DNA from: Acanthaster planci
Taxonomy: Eukaryota > Echinodermata > Asteroidea > Valvatida > Acanthasteridae
Assembly: GCF_001949145.1 (NCBI RefSeq)
Contig: NW_019091640.1
Location: 191,757 to 255,756 of the forward strand
Direction of reading: 5' to 3'
Length of the DNA: 64,000 nucleotides
Shown: positions 12,493 to 24,124 of the stretch, one piece after another
How positions within the stretch are numbered: position 1 is the first letter of the stretch
Layout: every line of letters starts with the position of its first letter
Notes under the pieces: model-generated
Seen by the model: only the letters and a program-made list of their open reading frames with translations
Told to the model about the DNA's origin: nothing
Databases searched by the model: none
Position numbers and translations under genes: made by a program

Positions 12493-12780
12493 TTGAGGTG
12501 ACGAAAGTGATAATTTGAGGCCCTGAACGAAAATATTTCGAGGGAACAAAATATGCTATATCGAGGGAACTAAATGTTAGTTTGAGGGAACGAAGTACCG
12601 ATAATATTACGCGGGAACGGAATTTGTTTAGAGGAAACCAATGATATTTTGAGAAAACAAAATATTCTTTCAAGGAAACTATTATTATTTAGAGGTAACA
12701 AAGTGTAATTTCCAGGAGACAAAGTATCAATTTTAGGGAACAAAATACATGTTGAGCGCGAGAGAACGAAAACAAAGTAC
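12493..12780. repeat. Degenerate tandem repeat (GAGGGAACRAAATAT-like)
   Basis: About ten to twelve decayed units of tttgagggaacaaaatat with a period of roughly 22-26 bases run through this stretch (examples near 12540, 12561, 12582, 12610, 12648 and 12734). It has no coding sense. Confidence 0.7.
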
Positions 12781-13010
12781 TAAAGACAACGCTTTGTCTC
12801 CGTACACGCGCTCCGTTGAAAACCATGATTCGAAAGTATGGCGTTTTACGAACAGACAAACAGAAGTGTTTCTTTTCCAATTGAGCTATTTAATTAACCT
12901 AAATGAATATTAGTCTCGAGTTTTTAAAACTCTGATCTTCGTCTACTGCAGTAGTCAACAGAATGCCACAAGTATAGTAACACGAAATGCGAGTGGCATT
13001 GGACGAGACC

Positions 13011-13191
13011 AATACGGGCAATTCAAAATAGTAGGCTACGCCTGCAAGAGTTTGCAACGCGTTGGCCAATCACAACGCGCGAATTCTATCGACCCTTTCC
13101 AAACGCGCACTGGGTGGACAGATTTCGCGCACTGTGATTGGCCAATTCGTTGCAAACTCTTGGAGGCGCACTTCTGTGAAAAGCCTGTATT
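13011..13191. mobile_element. Palindromic MITE, copy 1, upstream of SLC6-A
   Basis: The ends are aatacgggc and gcctgtatt. Inner arms caagagtttgcaacg and cgttgcaaactcttg are perfect inverted repeats, extended by ttggccaatcac and gtgattggccaa. The same family occurs at 27781-27956 and 46781-46938. The element ends 90 bases before the start codon of transporter A, so it probably overlaps the promoter or 5' UTR. Confidence 0.85.
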
Positions 13192-13280
13192 TCAAGTATG
13201 GTTTCTAGAGACATATTTTTTACTTCCTGGACAGAGTCGCGAACTTCATAATTTCCCCTTTCTTTCGAAGAACATCTGCA

Positions 13281-13569
13281 ATGGAGGATTACTGTGCTTT
13301 GGAGGAGTGCAATGACGAGATGACACCTCGTGTTGACATTAAAAACTTCGAGCCGGTCTCTGAAACGACTCATGCCATCGGTCCCGACGAACGAGAACGC
13401 GACGGAAAGGGCGACGCCGGGAACGAGTCATGTGGTTCCAACGACTCGTACGACCCCAGCAGGGGCTCGTGGGGAGGCTGGCTGGAGTTCATCTTGTCCG
13501 TAATGGGTTATTCCATTGGCCTGGGTAACGTGTGGCGGTTCCCGTACTTGTGCTACGAAAATGGGGGAG
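13281..13569 (+). CDS. SLC6-A exon 1 (N-tail, TM1)
   Basis: Residues 1-96: acidic, Ser-rich cytoplasmic tail, then SWGGWLEF and TM1 with the [10 protein letters not shown] signature. It ends phase 1 in the NGGG motif before gtgaga. Confidence 0.92.
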
Positions 13570-16500
13570 GTGAGACCTTGGTGCTTCGGTCAATATTTAT
13601 CTGAGATTACCAATCATGGGCGGAAATCCCGTGGGGACGGGGTATATCCCCCCACCCCTTCTTTTTCAATCATCCTCTCACTTTTTGAATTATTATTAAT
13701 CTCCCGCACACTTTTTCGTGGTGAGCAAAACATTAAACGGGATTGTCGGACTTCCAAACAACCAAAATGTATTCGATATCACTTAAAAAGGGGGCTATTC
13801 AAAAAAGGTCATAAATATGCCGTTCTGGCATAGATGTCGGGAAAAGGGTTTGGCGATGCCCCACATAAATATTGCTAGACTTTTCCCGGTGGGGGGGGGG
13901 AGGAACACACTCATCATATCAACAGCCAATGGAGAAACCATGGCTGAAGTTAACCAAAATCCCCTTTCACATTTTTCTTTTGCTTGTATTTTTTCTGGGT
14001 GTGGGGGGAAAGCACCCCTTTACTAATATGCCAGCTAATCTGTGTCTTATGTAAATGAAGTTATATTATTTTATGAAGCTGTGCATGGTCATAATGAATG
14101 TACTTGTTTCACTTTTAACCTGCGAAGGGGCATTCATCATTCCATACCTGCTCATGATAACGTTTGTGGCGCTGCCGATTATTTTTCTGGAGATGAGTCT
14201 TGGCCAGTTCTCGAGTTTGGGATGCATAAGTGTATGGCGATTCAGCAGGCTTTTCAAAGGTAACTTTTATTGAATAAAAATGGTAGTGAATTGGTGTTAC
14301 ATTGACACCCTCGTTGTCCATGCAGGATAACACCGGACGGGGGTTGACCTGTGGGAAGTTGTTAAATCTATATGCCTCCGCAGATTTTGCAGTGATGTTT
14401 GGCAAGGGAAGGACCGTTAGCATGAACCAAACAAATCTGCGGTATTTTGAAAAAAAATCACTCATGTGCTTCTGTTATATGCTAGTGGGCTCGACGATCA
14501 TGTCACCGCTCAAAATTCCCATTCTACTTATGCAGTTGTTTTGCTTCCAATAACTTCTTATGGAACTGCTGGTGATTATACCCTGTGTGCTGTGTGCATG
14601 AGTTTAGTTTTATTTATGTTGGGCGAATAGGTTGGTCAATATAAATTTCACTTGGTTGCTGTTTTACACCGAGGGCTTTAAAATGGATGGAAAGGCGAGT
14701 GGTGAAATCAATAGCGTTGATCCCCGATTACTACTCGAAAGGGAGTTTTATCAGCTTCCAAGTTTAACGCGTTTAACTGTTGATAATTCCAAATGAGCTG
14801 TTGCTGTCGACCCTGCGTTGTAATGTTATTTTTTTTTCTTTTCATTTTTCCCTGAGGTGTCGGGTTTGCTATGACCTATGTATCGGCCTCTTTCTGTCTC
14901 TACTACAACATCGTTCTAGCCTACTGCATCTATTACCTAGTCGTGTCCTTCTACAACCCCCAACCCTGGGTGGGATGCGACCACGAGTGGAACACGGAGA
15001 ACTGCTTTGAGAGATCCTCCCGCAAAGAAGGCTCCGTCGCCAACATGAGCACGACGGAGGTTCCGTTTCTGCCCTACGCGACGGCGAGGACTATGTACGA
15101 TGACAATTTCACCACGCCCGGCAATGTGACAAGAACACGTGTGCGGGCTACGGAAGAATTCTGGAAGTAAATAAAGCTTCTGACGATTGCCCACATCTTG
15201 TCATGCAAGTAAAGTGTGACATGTACGGTACAAAAATGTCAACATATCAGCTTGCACTCGTTTCTCAGAATGAAGAAGCTTTTAGCAACAAAGTCTCATA
15301 ATTATACAAAACAGAGAAAACACAGATTTATTTATTGAACGTTACCAATTACAGAATGTACGTGTATACCAGGAGTAAGTGATCAATGCATCTCCTCTTT
15401 AAGTAAGGCCAAATGATGCTTTTAATTCTGCATTTTGTCAACTAAGGCTAAAGGTGCTTGGGCTGTCAGATGGTCTGCATGATCTTGGCTCCATCCGTTG
15501 GCAGCTTCTCCTGTCCTTCCTCGCTGCCTGGGTTCTCATCTACGTCTGTATCTCCAAGGGAATCAAGTCCTCAGGAAAGGTAACTGCCGATATCTGACTC
15601 GTAGAGACCAGTTTCTTTTCGGTTGTTCTACCGAAAGTTCAGGAATCTTGAAAGGAATCTCCTTGATGGGCTTTATTTACGAGATGGCCATTTTAGATCG
15701 TTACTCAAATCTACTTTATTTATTGAATACTACAAAATGGGAATGAATCTGTTTTGCTATTATTTACAAATATAGCCATCCTTTGAAATTAGTTTCCCTT
15801 AAACAGTGCTCTTTGGACATTAATTTGCAACTACCAAAGAAGCATATGGATGGTATCTTATGCATAATCTTCGTCAAGTTTTAGAAAACCTTTTACAGGG
15901 ATCATTCCTCGCTTAAAATTCAAGACAACCGACTTGTGAATAAAACTAATACTGCCCTCAGACGTTTAACGGTAGTCTGTTAAAAATGTTACACATCAAA
16001 AGGCCAACTATAAATTCATGAGCGCACCCTCGTTTAACTTTTAGCTGCATCGTTGACATCCTCAATACGAAGTTGGTCCACAAAGGCTGGCATGGTCGAG
16101 TACTCATGTGGTGAAAGCATGTCAACATTTTCAAACGTTTGGTGTTACACCACCCCCATCGATAAACGTCAGCGCCCATCGATGACGTCGAGCGTCACTC
16201 ACTGACAGAATGATACTGCATTTTTATCTCTTATGAAGATTGCTCTTTCCCTCCAAACTGTATAGGCTGTCTTTTTCACAGCTACATTTCCGTACGTGTT
16301 GCTCTTCATTCTTCTGGTTCGAGGAGCGACACTCGAAGGGTCTATGCAAGGGGTACTTTTCTTCATTAAACCGGACTTCAAGAAACTTGGTGAAGCTAAG
16401 GTAACTCAGTGCAGACTATGCAGAAACTTCCTAATTTGCTGCAAGTTTTATGGAAGGAAATTCGACAAACGAAATATAAACAGGTTTGAAGCCCAGTCCA

Positions 16501-19500
16501 TCTTCTCAAAACTTGACAAGTATGCTCAGTATGCGATTAGAACTGAACACAGCTAGGCTGCTGTGCATTCTGCTACGCGGACTGTGATTGGTTTGAAAGT
16601 TGCGGCCTGACGGTGAGGAAATATCAATTAATAAATGGCTTCTGAAAAAGCCATAGGCCTACTTGTTATAATACGTGCAGTCACTCATTAATGACAACAC
16701 GTTGAAAGGCTACACCGTTTTCTCTTAATTAAAGAAAACTTTTGTCTTAGGAGGCTGTTGTTTTCTTCTCTCTCCCGAAAGGTATGGCAGGCGGCAGCGA
16801 ACCAAGTGTTTCTTTCCTACAGTCCCGGGTGGGGTGGCATGCACACACTGGCAAGCTATAACAAATTCAACAACTACTGTTACAGGTGAGTACATTTATA
16901 CACCTTCGTGTCGTCAGGGATGCTGGCCTTCAGCGCGACGCATTCGATTGACATTTGGCCATCCGGGTTTTTACTAAGGTGATCAAGGTGATTGAATATT
17001 GTCACTCTTTTCTCTCCATAGGGATGCCTTTATGTTTTGTATTTCGTGCGCCTGTACCAGCATCTTCTCTGGCTTTGTGATCTTCTCCATCATAGGCTTC
17101 ATGGCCTATGACTCCAACACTAAAGTTGAGGATGTGGTTGACGCTGGTAAGTGTCATCAGGGAATAGGCCTCGCCTTCGAGTTCTTGTCTATCACTCCTC
17201 TTGGAGCTTTCAAATTTCTAGACACACCGAGATAGTTCAAAGGTCAACAATTTCCTCATTATTTTGCAGGTTACGGTTTGGCATTTGTTGCATTCCCGGA
17301 GGCAGTGACCCGGATGTGGGCCCCACAGCTCTGGTCGGTTCTTTTCTTCTTCATGCTCATTATCCTTGGAATGGATAGTCAGGTATCTCCAATCAATTTA
17401 ATCCTGCAAGGCTGCGGCCCAAAAAGTGAGGCAATAACCCTACGAAGAGGTGATAAATAGTAATGTTCGCTTGTCCTTTACATTGCTATAACAATCAACT
17501 ACGCTAACGAAATCCATCTTGCTAGTTTCATTTCTTTTCCTGAAGTGTGAAGTGTCGTAACAAGATTTCAGAATGGACTGTCAATAAACACCGTCGGTAT
17601 TTTTATGAAAAAAATTATTGAAGCTAGTGGCTAATTTGCAACATTTTTACGAGTTCCTCTGATTATTCGTTCGATGTTTTAGTTTCGAAAGCAGTCCCAA
17701 TTGGTGTTTTGAGGATTCTTTATTTTCTTCGAATGTTTCCTACTTTGTCCCGTCGCAGTTCGTGTGCTTGGAGACCCTGATCACGGCCATAACTGACGAG
17801 TTAGCGGAGGTTTGGCCAAACACTAGACGGTGGAAAGGATGGATAACCTTTGGGACGTGTCTCACGATGTTTTTGATTGGTTTGCCACTCGTCACACAAG
17901 TAAGCATCTTATAAACCTGCCCCAAAGCCTGTTTTGTGTCACAAGATGCTCTGTCCCATCAGGAAATGGCTAAACTCACGCGAATATCAATGTTTTCCTC
18001 AGACGTAAAGTTCCACCAAGAGTCAAAATAATGTGGACTATTTTAAATGCAATAGGGCCTACATGTATATGCAGTTTTATCCCTTTTGTTCCATCTTTTA
18101 AGCAACATACTTCCACCACAACAGCACCGTGCAAAATCTATTGCATGCAGCCACCGAGCCATTGGAAAGATCCGATTAGGGATTTATTATACGTGGGATA
18201 CAGATATAATGAAACTGATAAATGTTCCTCATTCGGTCCATCTAGGGCGGGAGCTATGTGATGGAACTTTTAGACTGGTATGTGGCGGGCTTTTCGCCTA
18301 TGGCAACGGTAATGTTCGAAGTCTTGGTAGTGTCCTATATATATGGTAAGTACACAGATTTTCTGAATTTCAAAGTGGCAAGACTATGGTTGTGTGGATA
18401 CGTTGGTTTATAAAAATGTCCGTTCCAAAATAAGATCCCAAATTACCAGACGTCAACAAGGAACATGAATAGAAGGGCACGAAAATTATAGTAAGGTTCC
18501 CGTTTCTTATCCCTAACTCCTTAGGGTGAGTGCAAAATCATATTAAAATTGGAGGATTCAGGGCTGTTAAAGTTAAGGACAAAAAATATAGTATGTTACT
18601 CAGCCTGTCATGTTGCCTGTGCTGACTTATTACAGGCCAACAATACAGAACGTAAATGAAAGGGCACGAAAATGGATAATTTGGATGACCGAAGTGAATA
18701 ATGTCTCAATTGGATTTAAGCCTGTTTCCCCTGTTTTCTTGGAGACTTTGTTATCGGGGAAAATCCTCATGGATTTTTGTTATTAAGCACAGGTAAACAA
18801 GACGTTTATTGGTTTTCTTACATTTATCCCTAGGTGTCAAACGAATTGCAGGTGATATCAGAGCGATGCTGAACTTCACACCGTCACTCTTCTGGCAGCT
18901 GTGCTGGATGTTTTTTAGTCCAGCACTATTAACGGTATAGACTATAGACGTTATTCACGGGGCCAGCCATATTTAATTTGAAAACGAGGTTAACTCTTTA
19001 CTTTTGAATGTTGGGAGTAGAAATGAAAGCAATAAAATTATATTTTATGACAAATTTGCACCTATCTATTGTGATGATAAATTTCAGATTCATGATTAAA
19101 CACACAGAATTGTGCCTTGGCAGATTCTGAAAATTATTGAAAGGGGGCTTGGAACGCACAGAAAGTATAAAACAGTCTGGTGCCATCCTAATCGACATTT
19201 TACAATACATTTATATAAAACAGATTTGGGGAATAACATTTTTTTAAATGGTCTAAATCCCCAAGGAGAGGCCATAACAGGGTACCACATTCACGCACAC
19301 CTGGCAGATCACCACATGCACACCCTAATGTACTGAAAAAGAAAATAACACACGAGTAGCACCTATCTGTGAGCGTTATGCCATCTCAGTAGTGACTTCT
19401 AGTTGTGGTTGCTAATGAAACTATAGATGGAGATGAAACCTCTTGCAGATTGTTCAATAATTCAAATGTTTATTGTATAATATGTCGGAAATTGGATGCT

Positions 19501-20807
19501 AGAATATTGTCAATCACAATGAGTTAACTGAAATGTGATTAAGCAGTCACATTTTTGCAGGGGACACCGAACGCCAATGAACTGCGGCATGTAGGATATG
19601 TACATTAAAGGAGGGGGTATCCAGGAGCACGGACCTCCGGGGGGTGCGGCTTTTGCCCCCTCCTGTAGTTACACCACTGGAACCAAATGAGCTGAACGGT
19701 CCATTTTACCACACCCTTGCCCTTGAAATATCTCGACTGATGCCCGCTTTTACATAGGAGTTTTGCATCAACACAAGTCAGTATTATTTCTGACTTTCTG
19801 TGCTTTCTTTTCAGTTTATCATCGTGTTCGCCTTTGCCAATTATGAGCCCCCTAAAACCAATAAGTACACCTTCCCACCGTGGGCTGATGCGTTAGGATG
19901 GTGCCTCGCGAGTGTTGTATTGGTTTTCATTTTCGTTTATGCCGTCTACTACCTGTGTAAGGCAAGAGGGACTTTTGTTGAGGTGAGTTTCTCGGCCTGA
20001 TGAAATTGATTTCTCGTCAATATGTTTTTAATGTGGTTTTTAATAAAATAAAAAAGTGCTCTAGGTTTGTGAACGAATATCGTCAAGAACTTCTTAGTAA
20101 GGACTCGTGAGTTAATGCAGTCAGATTATATGTCTAGCCATACTAATAAGTAATGGAAATTAAACAATGGCAGACCCATCTGGTTCTTAACTTCGGCGTA
20201 CAGGTGCACATACAACTGTTTACAGCCCTCCAATTAGATGAATACTTTAGACCGCGCGTTAACTTCTAGTTCCATGGTTCCTTGCTAGGCGTGGTTCAAA
20301 CTGAAGTGACTTCGCTTTGTCGAAGGCTATTTGAATAACTCCTGGCTCAACTTGAGTCTTGTGACTGACATAGAGTTGATTAACCTGTGGTGCCATAAAT
20401 AATTACCACCCCAGTGTCAATAGATTTTACTGCATTTAATGAGCAACATTATTGACTGGTGAAAAGAGTGCGCTGAAATTATTGTGATCGTTTATCAAAT
20501 ATTTCGATAAAAGTGTACCAATGACCTTGGAATAGTGTCAACCAAAGTAATACAAATTTCTTCACAGCGAGTGAAGCTTGCCGTGAAACCCTCTCCTGAC
20601 TGGGGGCCACACCTGAACAAGAACCGAGTGAAGGCGGGCTACGCCCCATTACCAGGCCGTGGACCGTACCCGGAGATCCTAGTTGACCAGGAGGACGCCG
20701 TGCACTGGCCCGTCACTGACTTGACCAAGTCAAAGTCTGGATGTGATGACTGTGAACAGACGGACAACATGGACAGCAACCCTGGTCAACAAGATAGCAT
20801 TGTGTGA
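13281..20807 (+). CDS. SLC6-A: Na+/Cl--dependent transporter, glycine/proline/ATB0,+ clade
   Basis: Thirteen exons join in frame to 696 residues: 13281-13569, 14128-14259, 14857-15166, 15447-15579, 16266-16400, 16782-16885, 17022-17146, 17270-17382, 17759-17899, 18246-18345, 18834-18934, 19815-19982, 20568-20807. The 12-TM SLC6 layout is complete, with TM1 [10 protein letters not shown] (Asn83), TM3 LYYN and TM8 GMDSQ. Chloride-site residues Tyr103, Gln341, Ser345 and Ser381 are present. EL2 has a Cys181-Cys190 pair and three N-X-S/T sites. TM6 SPGWGG and tail DWGP resemble GlyT and ATB0,+, so a small amino acid such as glycine is a plausible substrate, moved into the cell with Na+. TM7 has Cys377 where Na1-site Asn is usual. 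The tail ends in a PDZ-type DSIV. Start chosen: first ATG, followed by G, in a 66-residue hydrophilic N-terminus. The introns hold no recognised genes. Confidence 0.93.
14128..14259 (+). CDS. SLC6-A exon 2 (TM2)
   Basis: Residues 97-140, [10 protein letters not shown] through [13 protein letters not shown] and the SRLFK loop. Tyr103 is the TM2 chloride-site Tyr. Phase 1 in and out; 132 bases, the same as exon 2 of B. Confidence 0.92.
14857..15166 (+). CDS. SLC6-A exon 3 (TM3 and EL2)
   Basis: Residues 141-243: TM3 with CLYYN, the WVGC..C disulfide pair, and the glycosylated loop (NMS, NFT, NVT). It exits phase 2 inside the Lys of EEFWK, before gtaaat. It corresponds to exons 3 and 4 of B joined without an intron. 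Confidence 0.9.
15447..15579 (+). CDS. SLC6-A exon 4 (TM4)
   Basis: Residues 244-288, [14 protein letters not shown] then TM4 to GIKSSGK. The acceptor actaag at 15445-15446 is weak in pyrimidines but is the choice that restores the frame (Lys split AA/G). 133 bases, as in B. Confidence 0.88.
16266..16400 (+). CDS. SLC6-A exon 5 (TM5)
   Basis: Residues 289-333, [20 protein letters not shown] through [11 protein letters not shown]. Phase 0 at both ends; 135 bases, as in B. Confidence 0.92.
16782..16885 (+). CDS. SLC6-A exon 6 (TM6)
   Basis: Residues 334-367, including Gln341 and Ser345 of the chloride/sodium sites and the unwound segment SPGWGG followed by LASYNKF. Ser347 sits at the GlyT1 (Gly)/GlyT2 (Ser) discriminating position. 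104 bases, as in B. Confidence 0.92.
17022..17146 (+). CDS. SLC6-A exon 7 (TM7)
   Basis: Residues 368-409, [18 protein letters not shown] then [10 protein letters not shown]. Ser381 replaces the LeuT Glu, as in chloride-dependent members. Cys377 is at the usual Asn position. 125 bases, as in B. Confidence 0.92.
17270..17382 (+). CDS. SLC6-A exon 8 (EL4/TM8 start)
   Basis: Residues 410-447, [13 protein letters not shown] through [13 protein letters not shown]. Asp445-Ser446 are the TM8 Na2-site pair. GYG replaces the usual GPG. 113 bases, as in B. Confidence 0.92.
17759..17899 (+). CDS. SLC6-A exon 9 (TM8 end, TM9)
   Basis: Residues 448-494, [15 protein letters not shown], then a short basic loop and TM9 to VTQ. 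141 bases, one codon shorter than the B exon. Confidence 0.92.
18246..18345 (+). CDS. SLC6-A exon 10 (TM10)
   Basis: Residues 495-527, [16 protein letters not shown] through VVSYIYG. 100 bases, as in B. The acceptor is ccatctag and the donor gtaagt. Confidence 0.92.
18834..18934 (+). CDS. SLC6-A exon 11
   Basis: Residues 528-561, [15 protein letters not shown] then the start of TM11. The donor gtatag is poor, but the frame and the 101-base length match exon 12 of B. Confidence 0.88.
19815..19982 (+). CDS. SLC6-A exon 12 (TM11-TM12)
   Basis: Residues 562-617, TM11 end, [15 protein letters not shown] and TM12 to GTFVE. 168 bases, as in B, phase 0 at both ends. Confidence 0.92.
20568..20807 (+). 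CDS. SLC6-A exon 13 (C-tail)
   Basis: Residues 618-696, [17 protein letters not shown] then an acidic, Ser-rich tail ending DSIV before TGA 20805-20807. The KPSPDWGP motif is shared with GlyT and PROT tails. Confidence 0.92.
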   Translation, partial: RVKLAVKPSPDWGPHLNKNRVKAGYAPLPGRGPYPEILVDQEDAVHWPVTDLTKSKSGCDDCEQTDNMDSNPGQQDSIV

Positions 20808-21136
20808 TCACTGCACCAGTGACTTAAAAGCTCGTTTTGAAAGAGCCCAGTTACGATACTCTATTGGTGTTGGGCCAGAATACACTTAATATTAATGTGG
20901 TAAGCGACCAATACACATAAGGTTAGCATCCCCGCCCCCCTTTTTAGACACACCCGTTAAACTGCGGTAAAAAGGGCTTGACAACGTGTCAGAGTGGCCA
21001 TCACACAAACGACCTTTGTGACACGGTGCAGATCGTGCCACCTATCATTTCGATGCGAATGATGTCAGGAAAATGTAAAAAACAAGGGAGTGCACAGTTA
21101 GTTCACCGTAGCTGGCTGTCATGCCTTGCTGTGTGA

Positions 21137-21142
21137 ATTAAA
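21137..21142 (+). terminator. Candidate poly(A) signal of SLC6-A
   Basis: ATTAAA, the commonest variant signal, lies 330 bases after the stop and is followed by a T-rich tract. No transcript evidence is available here. Confidence 0.35.
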
Positions 21143-22820
21143 CAAAATCAATTTTGTAAAAGGCATGTTATTCACTTGATTATGAGTGTTATAGTTTTCA
21201 TCAATAACTGCGTCATTTGGAACTGAATCTCGTAAGTGAGAAAGGAAGACGGGGAAAAACCCTTCGGCCCGCTTCTGAAAAATGAAAGGCCATGGACGCT
21301 AACCAATATTTTTTATGTGGCCTAACCCATGCACAATTAGGAAGTCATCATCAGGAAAGTTATACTTATGGTATGTACGGTGCTTGCAGGTTGATTATAC
21401 TGCAGTTGTTGAAAGCTCATATACATAGAAATATATACCAACATATACCAGAAATAATTATTAACAGAAAACTACTCATGTAGGCCTACTCTGCTACACT
21501 GACCATTATTAGGACAAAGGTCGTTGGACTGGATTTTGTTCAGTTCCCTAGGGAATACACAGTGGGTCTTAAGATCTTCTGAACAAATACCTTTTTAGTT
21601 CCACACTTGAGTTTCGTGGCGTAATACCAGACGGGAAGGGAGAAATATCTATTTTTAAATTGATATTAGTTGTAGTAAATTTTAGTTCTATAGCTTTGTT
21701 TGATGCATACGAGTCATGATGTGAACAATATTTATGGTTTCTATGTGCGCGCGCCACTACGCTACTCAGCGACAGTTACAAAATATAAGTAAAATATTTA
21801 AAAGGGGTGCATTATTATTTTAATGGCAGTGAAAAAGGAGAGGCCACGAATGGTAACAGGGATCGACTGTGCTAAAAAGTTTCTTTCAGTTAGAGGATCT
21901 TTTTTAAGGTGTTAGCTTTGGGGCATTTCGTCCGGGTAACTGTTCGTAGACGTTATCGTTTGCTTGATCTTTTCAATCAATTTTGGTTTGGGAATAAAGA
22001 GTAAAACGTGATAACGATGTCTGTATGTGCATTCTATACATTTCTGCGTCTGCAGATCTTGCGATATGCGTTGTATGTTCGAAGGGTTATTGTCCACAGC
22101 GGCGGGAATCTTATGTTCCAAACGCCAAAAAGGAAAATTTAATGACCTACATCATTCGTTGCTAACGAACTCAAACTTTCAGTTATAAAAATCAACCGTG
22201 TAATCGGTGAACACTGACAGTTTCCTCTGCATCAACCGAAGTTGCAGAGGTGGTTTTGGAAAGGGCAGATAAAGTGAACAGAATTGGGCAAATATCTGGT
22301 TTAAAAACCATTAATCGCAAGATCTATCAGAAACATCGAACGCCTCAATACGGGACTGATGAGACAAACCCAAATAAATATAGCGCCCTCTTTAATCCGA
22401 AATAATCCCTTGCGGCGGAGTAATGCGAAGGTGCTAATAAAGCATCAACCCCCCCCCCCATCCAGCGACGGGTCTGTGTGTTCAGCACACACACGTTTTG
22501 GTGAATTCCCGTGATATTTGACGGAAATATGACTGGAATTACGACCGGTGCTCCAACTGCTATATTCTTGGAGTCAAATTTTGACGCTTGAAATGGATTT
22601 CCTCAATGTTGACACAAAATTGTACAAGACGGTGTGGTTTAAAACATTCTGTTAAAAATACGTTCGGTNAGCATTTTGTAGTATACGAAGCCGTGTCCGA
22701 ATTTATACTTGGCTGCGGCTTGTCGTCGGCCAACGGGTAGTAGTCTTGGTTTCAAGACGTTACTATCTGTAGCTGATTTTGTGTATTAATGAACTCTTTA
22801 TCGCAGTAAATTTTGTCAGT

Positions 22821-22833
22821 CAGCAGAGGGCGC
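22821..22833 (+). promoter_or_regulatory. CTCF-like motif
   Basis: CAGCAGAGGGCGC matches the core CTCF consensus (CCASYAGRKGGCRS) at every position from the second onward. A related AGAGGGCGCTA is inverted at 22383-22393. The pair lies between the two transporters. Confidence 0.35.
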
Positions 22834-23292
22834 TATGTGACGGACGAGGTTACCAAAGATCGTATAGCGCACAAGGCGCACCATGTACCACAGACACGGC
22901 CGTTACTACGCCTACTTTGGGGGGGGGGGGCGAAAGTGGTTTGCGCATGATGTCCGTACAACGGCCTGTGTGCCTATTTTATTCATTAAAAGGGGTGTTC
23001 ATAAGGAACTGCATCATGTAAAGCTGCAATCTCCAGCGTTTCTGTTACAAGGATTATTGAAGCACTCGTTCTATTTTCAAAATGTACACCAGCCCTTTGT
23101 TTAGTGGAGTTTCTAGAAAAGGATTCTCATTTTGCTTCTCATTGCTGCGAACTTGCACGCGAACACGCTTACAATAAATGCAAAGTCTGGGCCGTGATCT
23201 CTTCAAATTAACACCCCTAAAATCCATGCATAACAGCGATTTATTTTGTAAAGCTTGATTTTGTTCCTGAAATTCGGGTGTAAAGGTCCCAT

Positions 23293-23333
23293 CTTCAGAC
23301 TGTGATCTTTTATTAAAAGATCACAGTCTGAAG
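23293..23333. repeat. Perfect 20-bp inverted repeat with 1-base loop
   Basis: cttcagactgtgatctttta is followed by one T and its exact reverse complement. The loop is too short for a usual microRNA precursor. It is more likely a recent snap-back event or element tip. Confidence 0.85.
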
Positions 23334-24124
23334 GTAAAAGTTTTAAATGAAATCCTTCCCTTCAACACAACCCTTTTTCCACACTGTTATAAAAAAACAA
23401 GTGATGCATCCTATTCAAATTTTGTCCATTGAGTTTGGAAAAAATTCTTAACGTTCGATCAAAACTTACAGTGCGTGGAGATGCAACATCCACAACCGAC
23501 CGACGCCACAGAAACCCGGGCAACAAAGTCGGCACGGCACAGTCAAAAACGAATATCAGGTAAACAAAATGAAACAAAATATTTATCCTAAAGACAGTTT
23601 TCATCATGAAAGTCCTGTATAAGAAATATATTATACTGCGGGTTGAAACACTTGGAGTCACACTTGAAATTATCAATTATTGCCAGCTGTTCGTGGTTTC
23701 GAAGGCTCGTCGTGGTCCATCTTCACGCACTTAAGGTTGAGTTCGGGCGATCTGTTCTTGAGACGGGTTCCTTGTTCTCACGTTCGAACGGGGGGGGGGG
23801 GGGAAACCACTCAAGANGGGGGGGGAACACGACTCAAGAACACTGTTCTCGGAACAGGATCACGTACCACCTCCTCAATCGGTAGGATTTTATTTTTACA
23901 CGAATACACGGAAAAACTCGTGAGATTTGATTTTTGAACAGCCGCAAAAAGTATCAATGTGGCTTTACAAAGCCGAAGACAATGGAAACGTTTTGTAAAA
24001 TTAACATTAATAATTTTCCATGACAGAAACGAATTCTTTTTTATGGAAAAGAAGTGAGCCCAGTTATCCGACACTAACTTTCGAAGAATGCACAAGGACG
24101 CTGCCATGTTGCATGTTGCTTGCC

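Larger units (their letters stand above)
9598..13010. other. Intergenic DNA between TRMT9B and SLC6-A
   Basis: No conserved coding segment is recognised. The stretch holds a possible tRNA-derived SINE head (11302-11349, reverse) and a degenerate tandem repeat (12493-12780). The short ORFs at 9854, 10376 and 12488 show no family features. Confidence 0.6.
20808..24124. other. 3' flank of SLC6-A and intergenic DNA
   Basis: No exon is recognised. The stretch contains CTCF-like motifs (22383-22393, 22821-22833), a perfect hairpin (23293-23333), poly-C and poly-G runs, and single Ns at 22669 and 23817. The short ORF on the - strand at 21912-22121 has no family features. Confidence 0.55.

Noticed and set aside
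23293-23333. microRNA precursor
   Set aside because: A one-base loop and perfect 20-base arms do not fit a Drosha/Dicer substrate.
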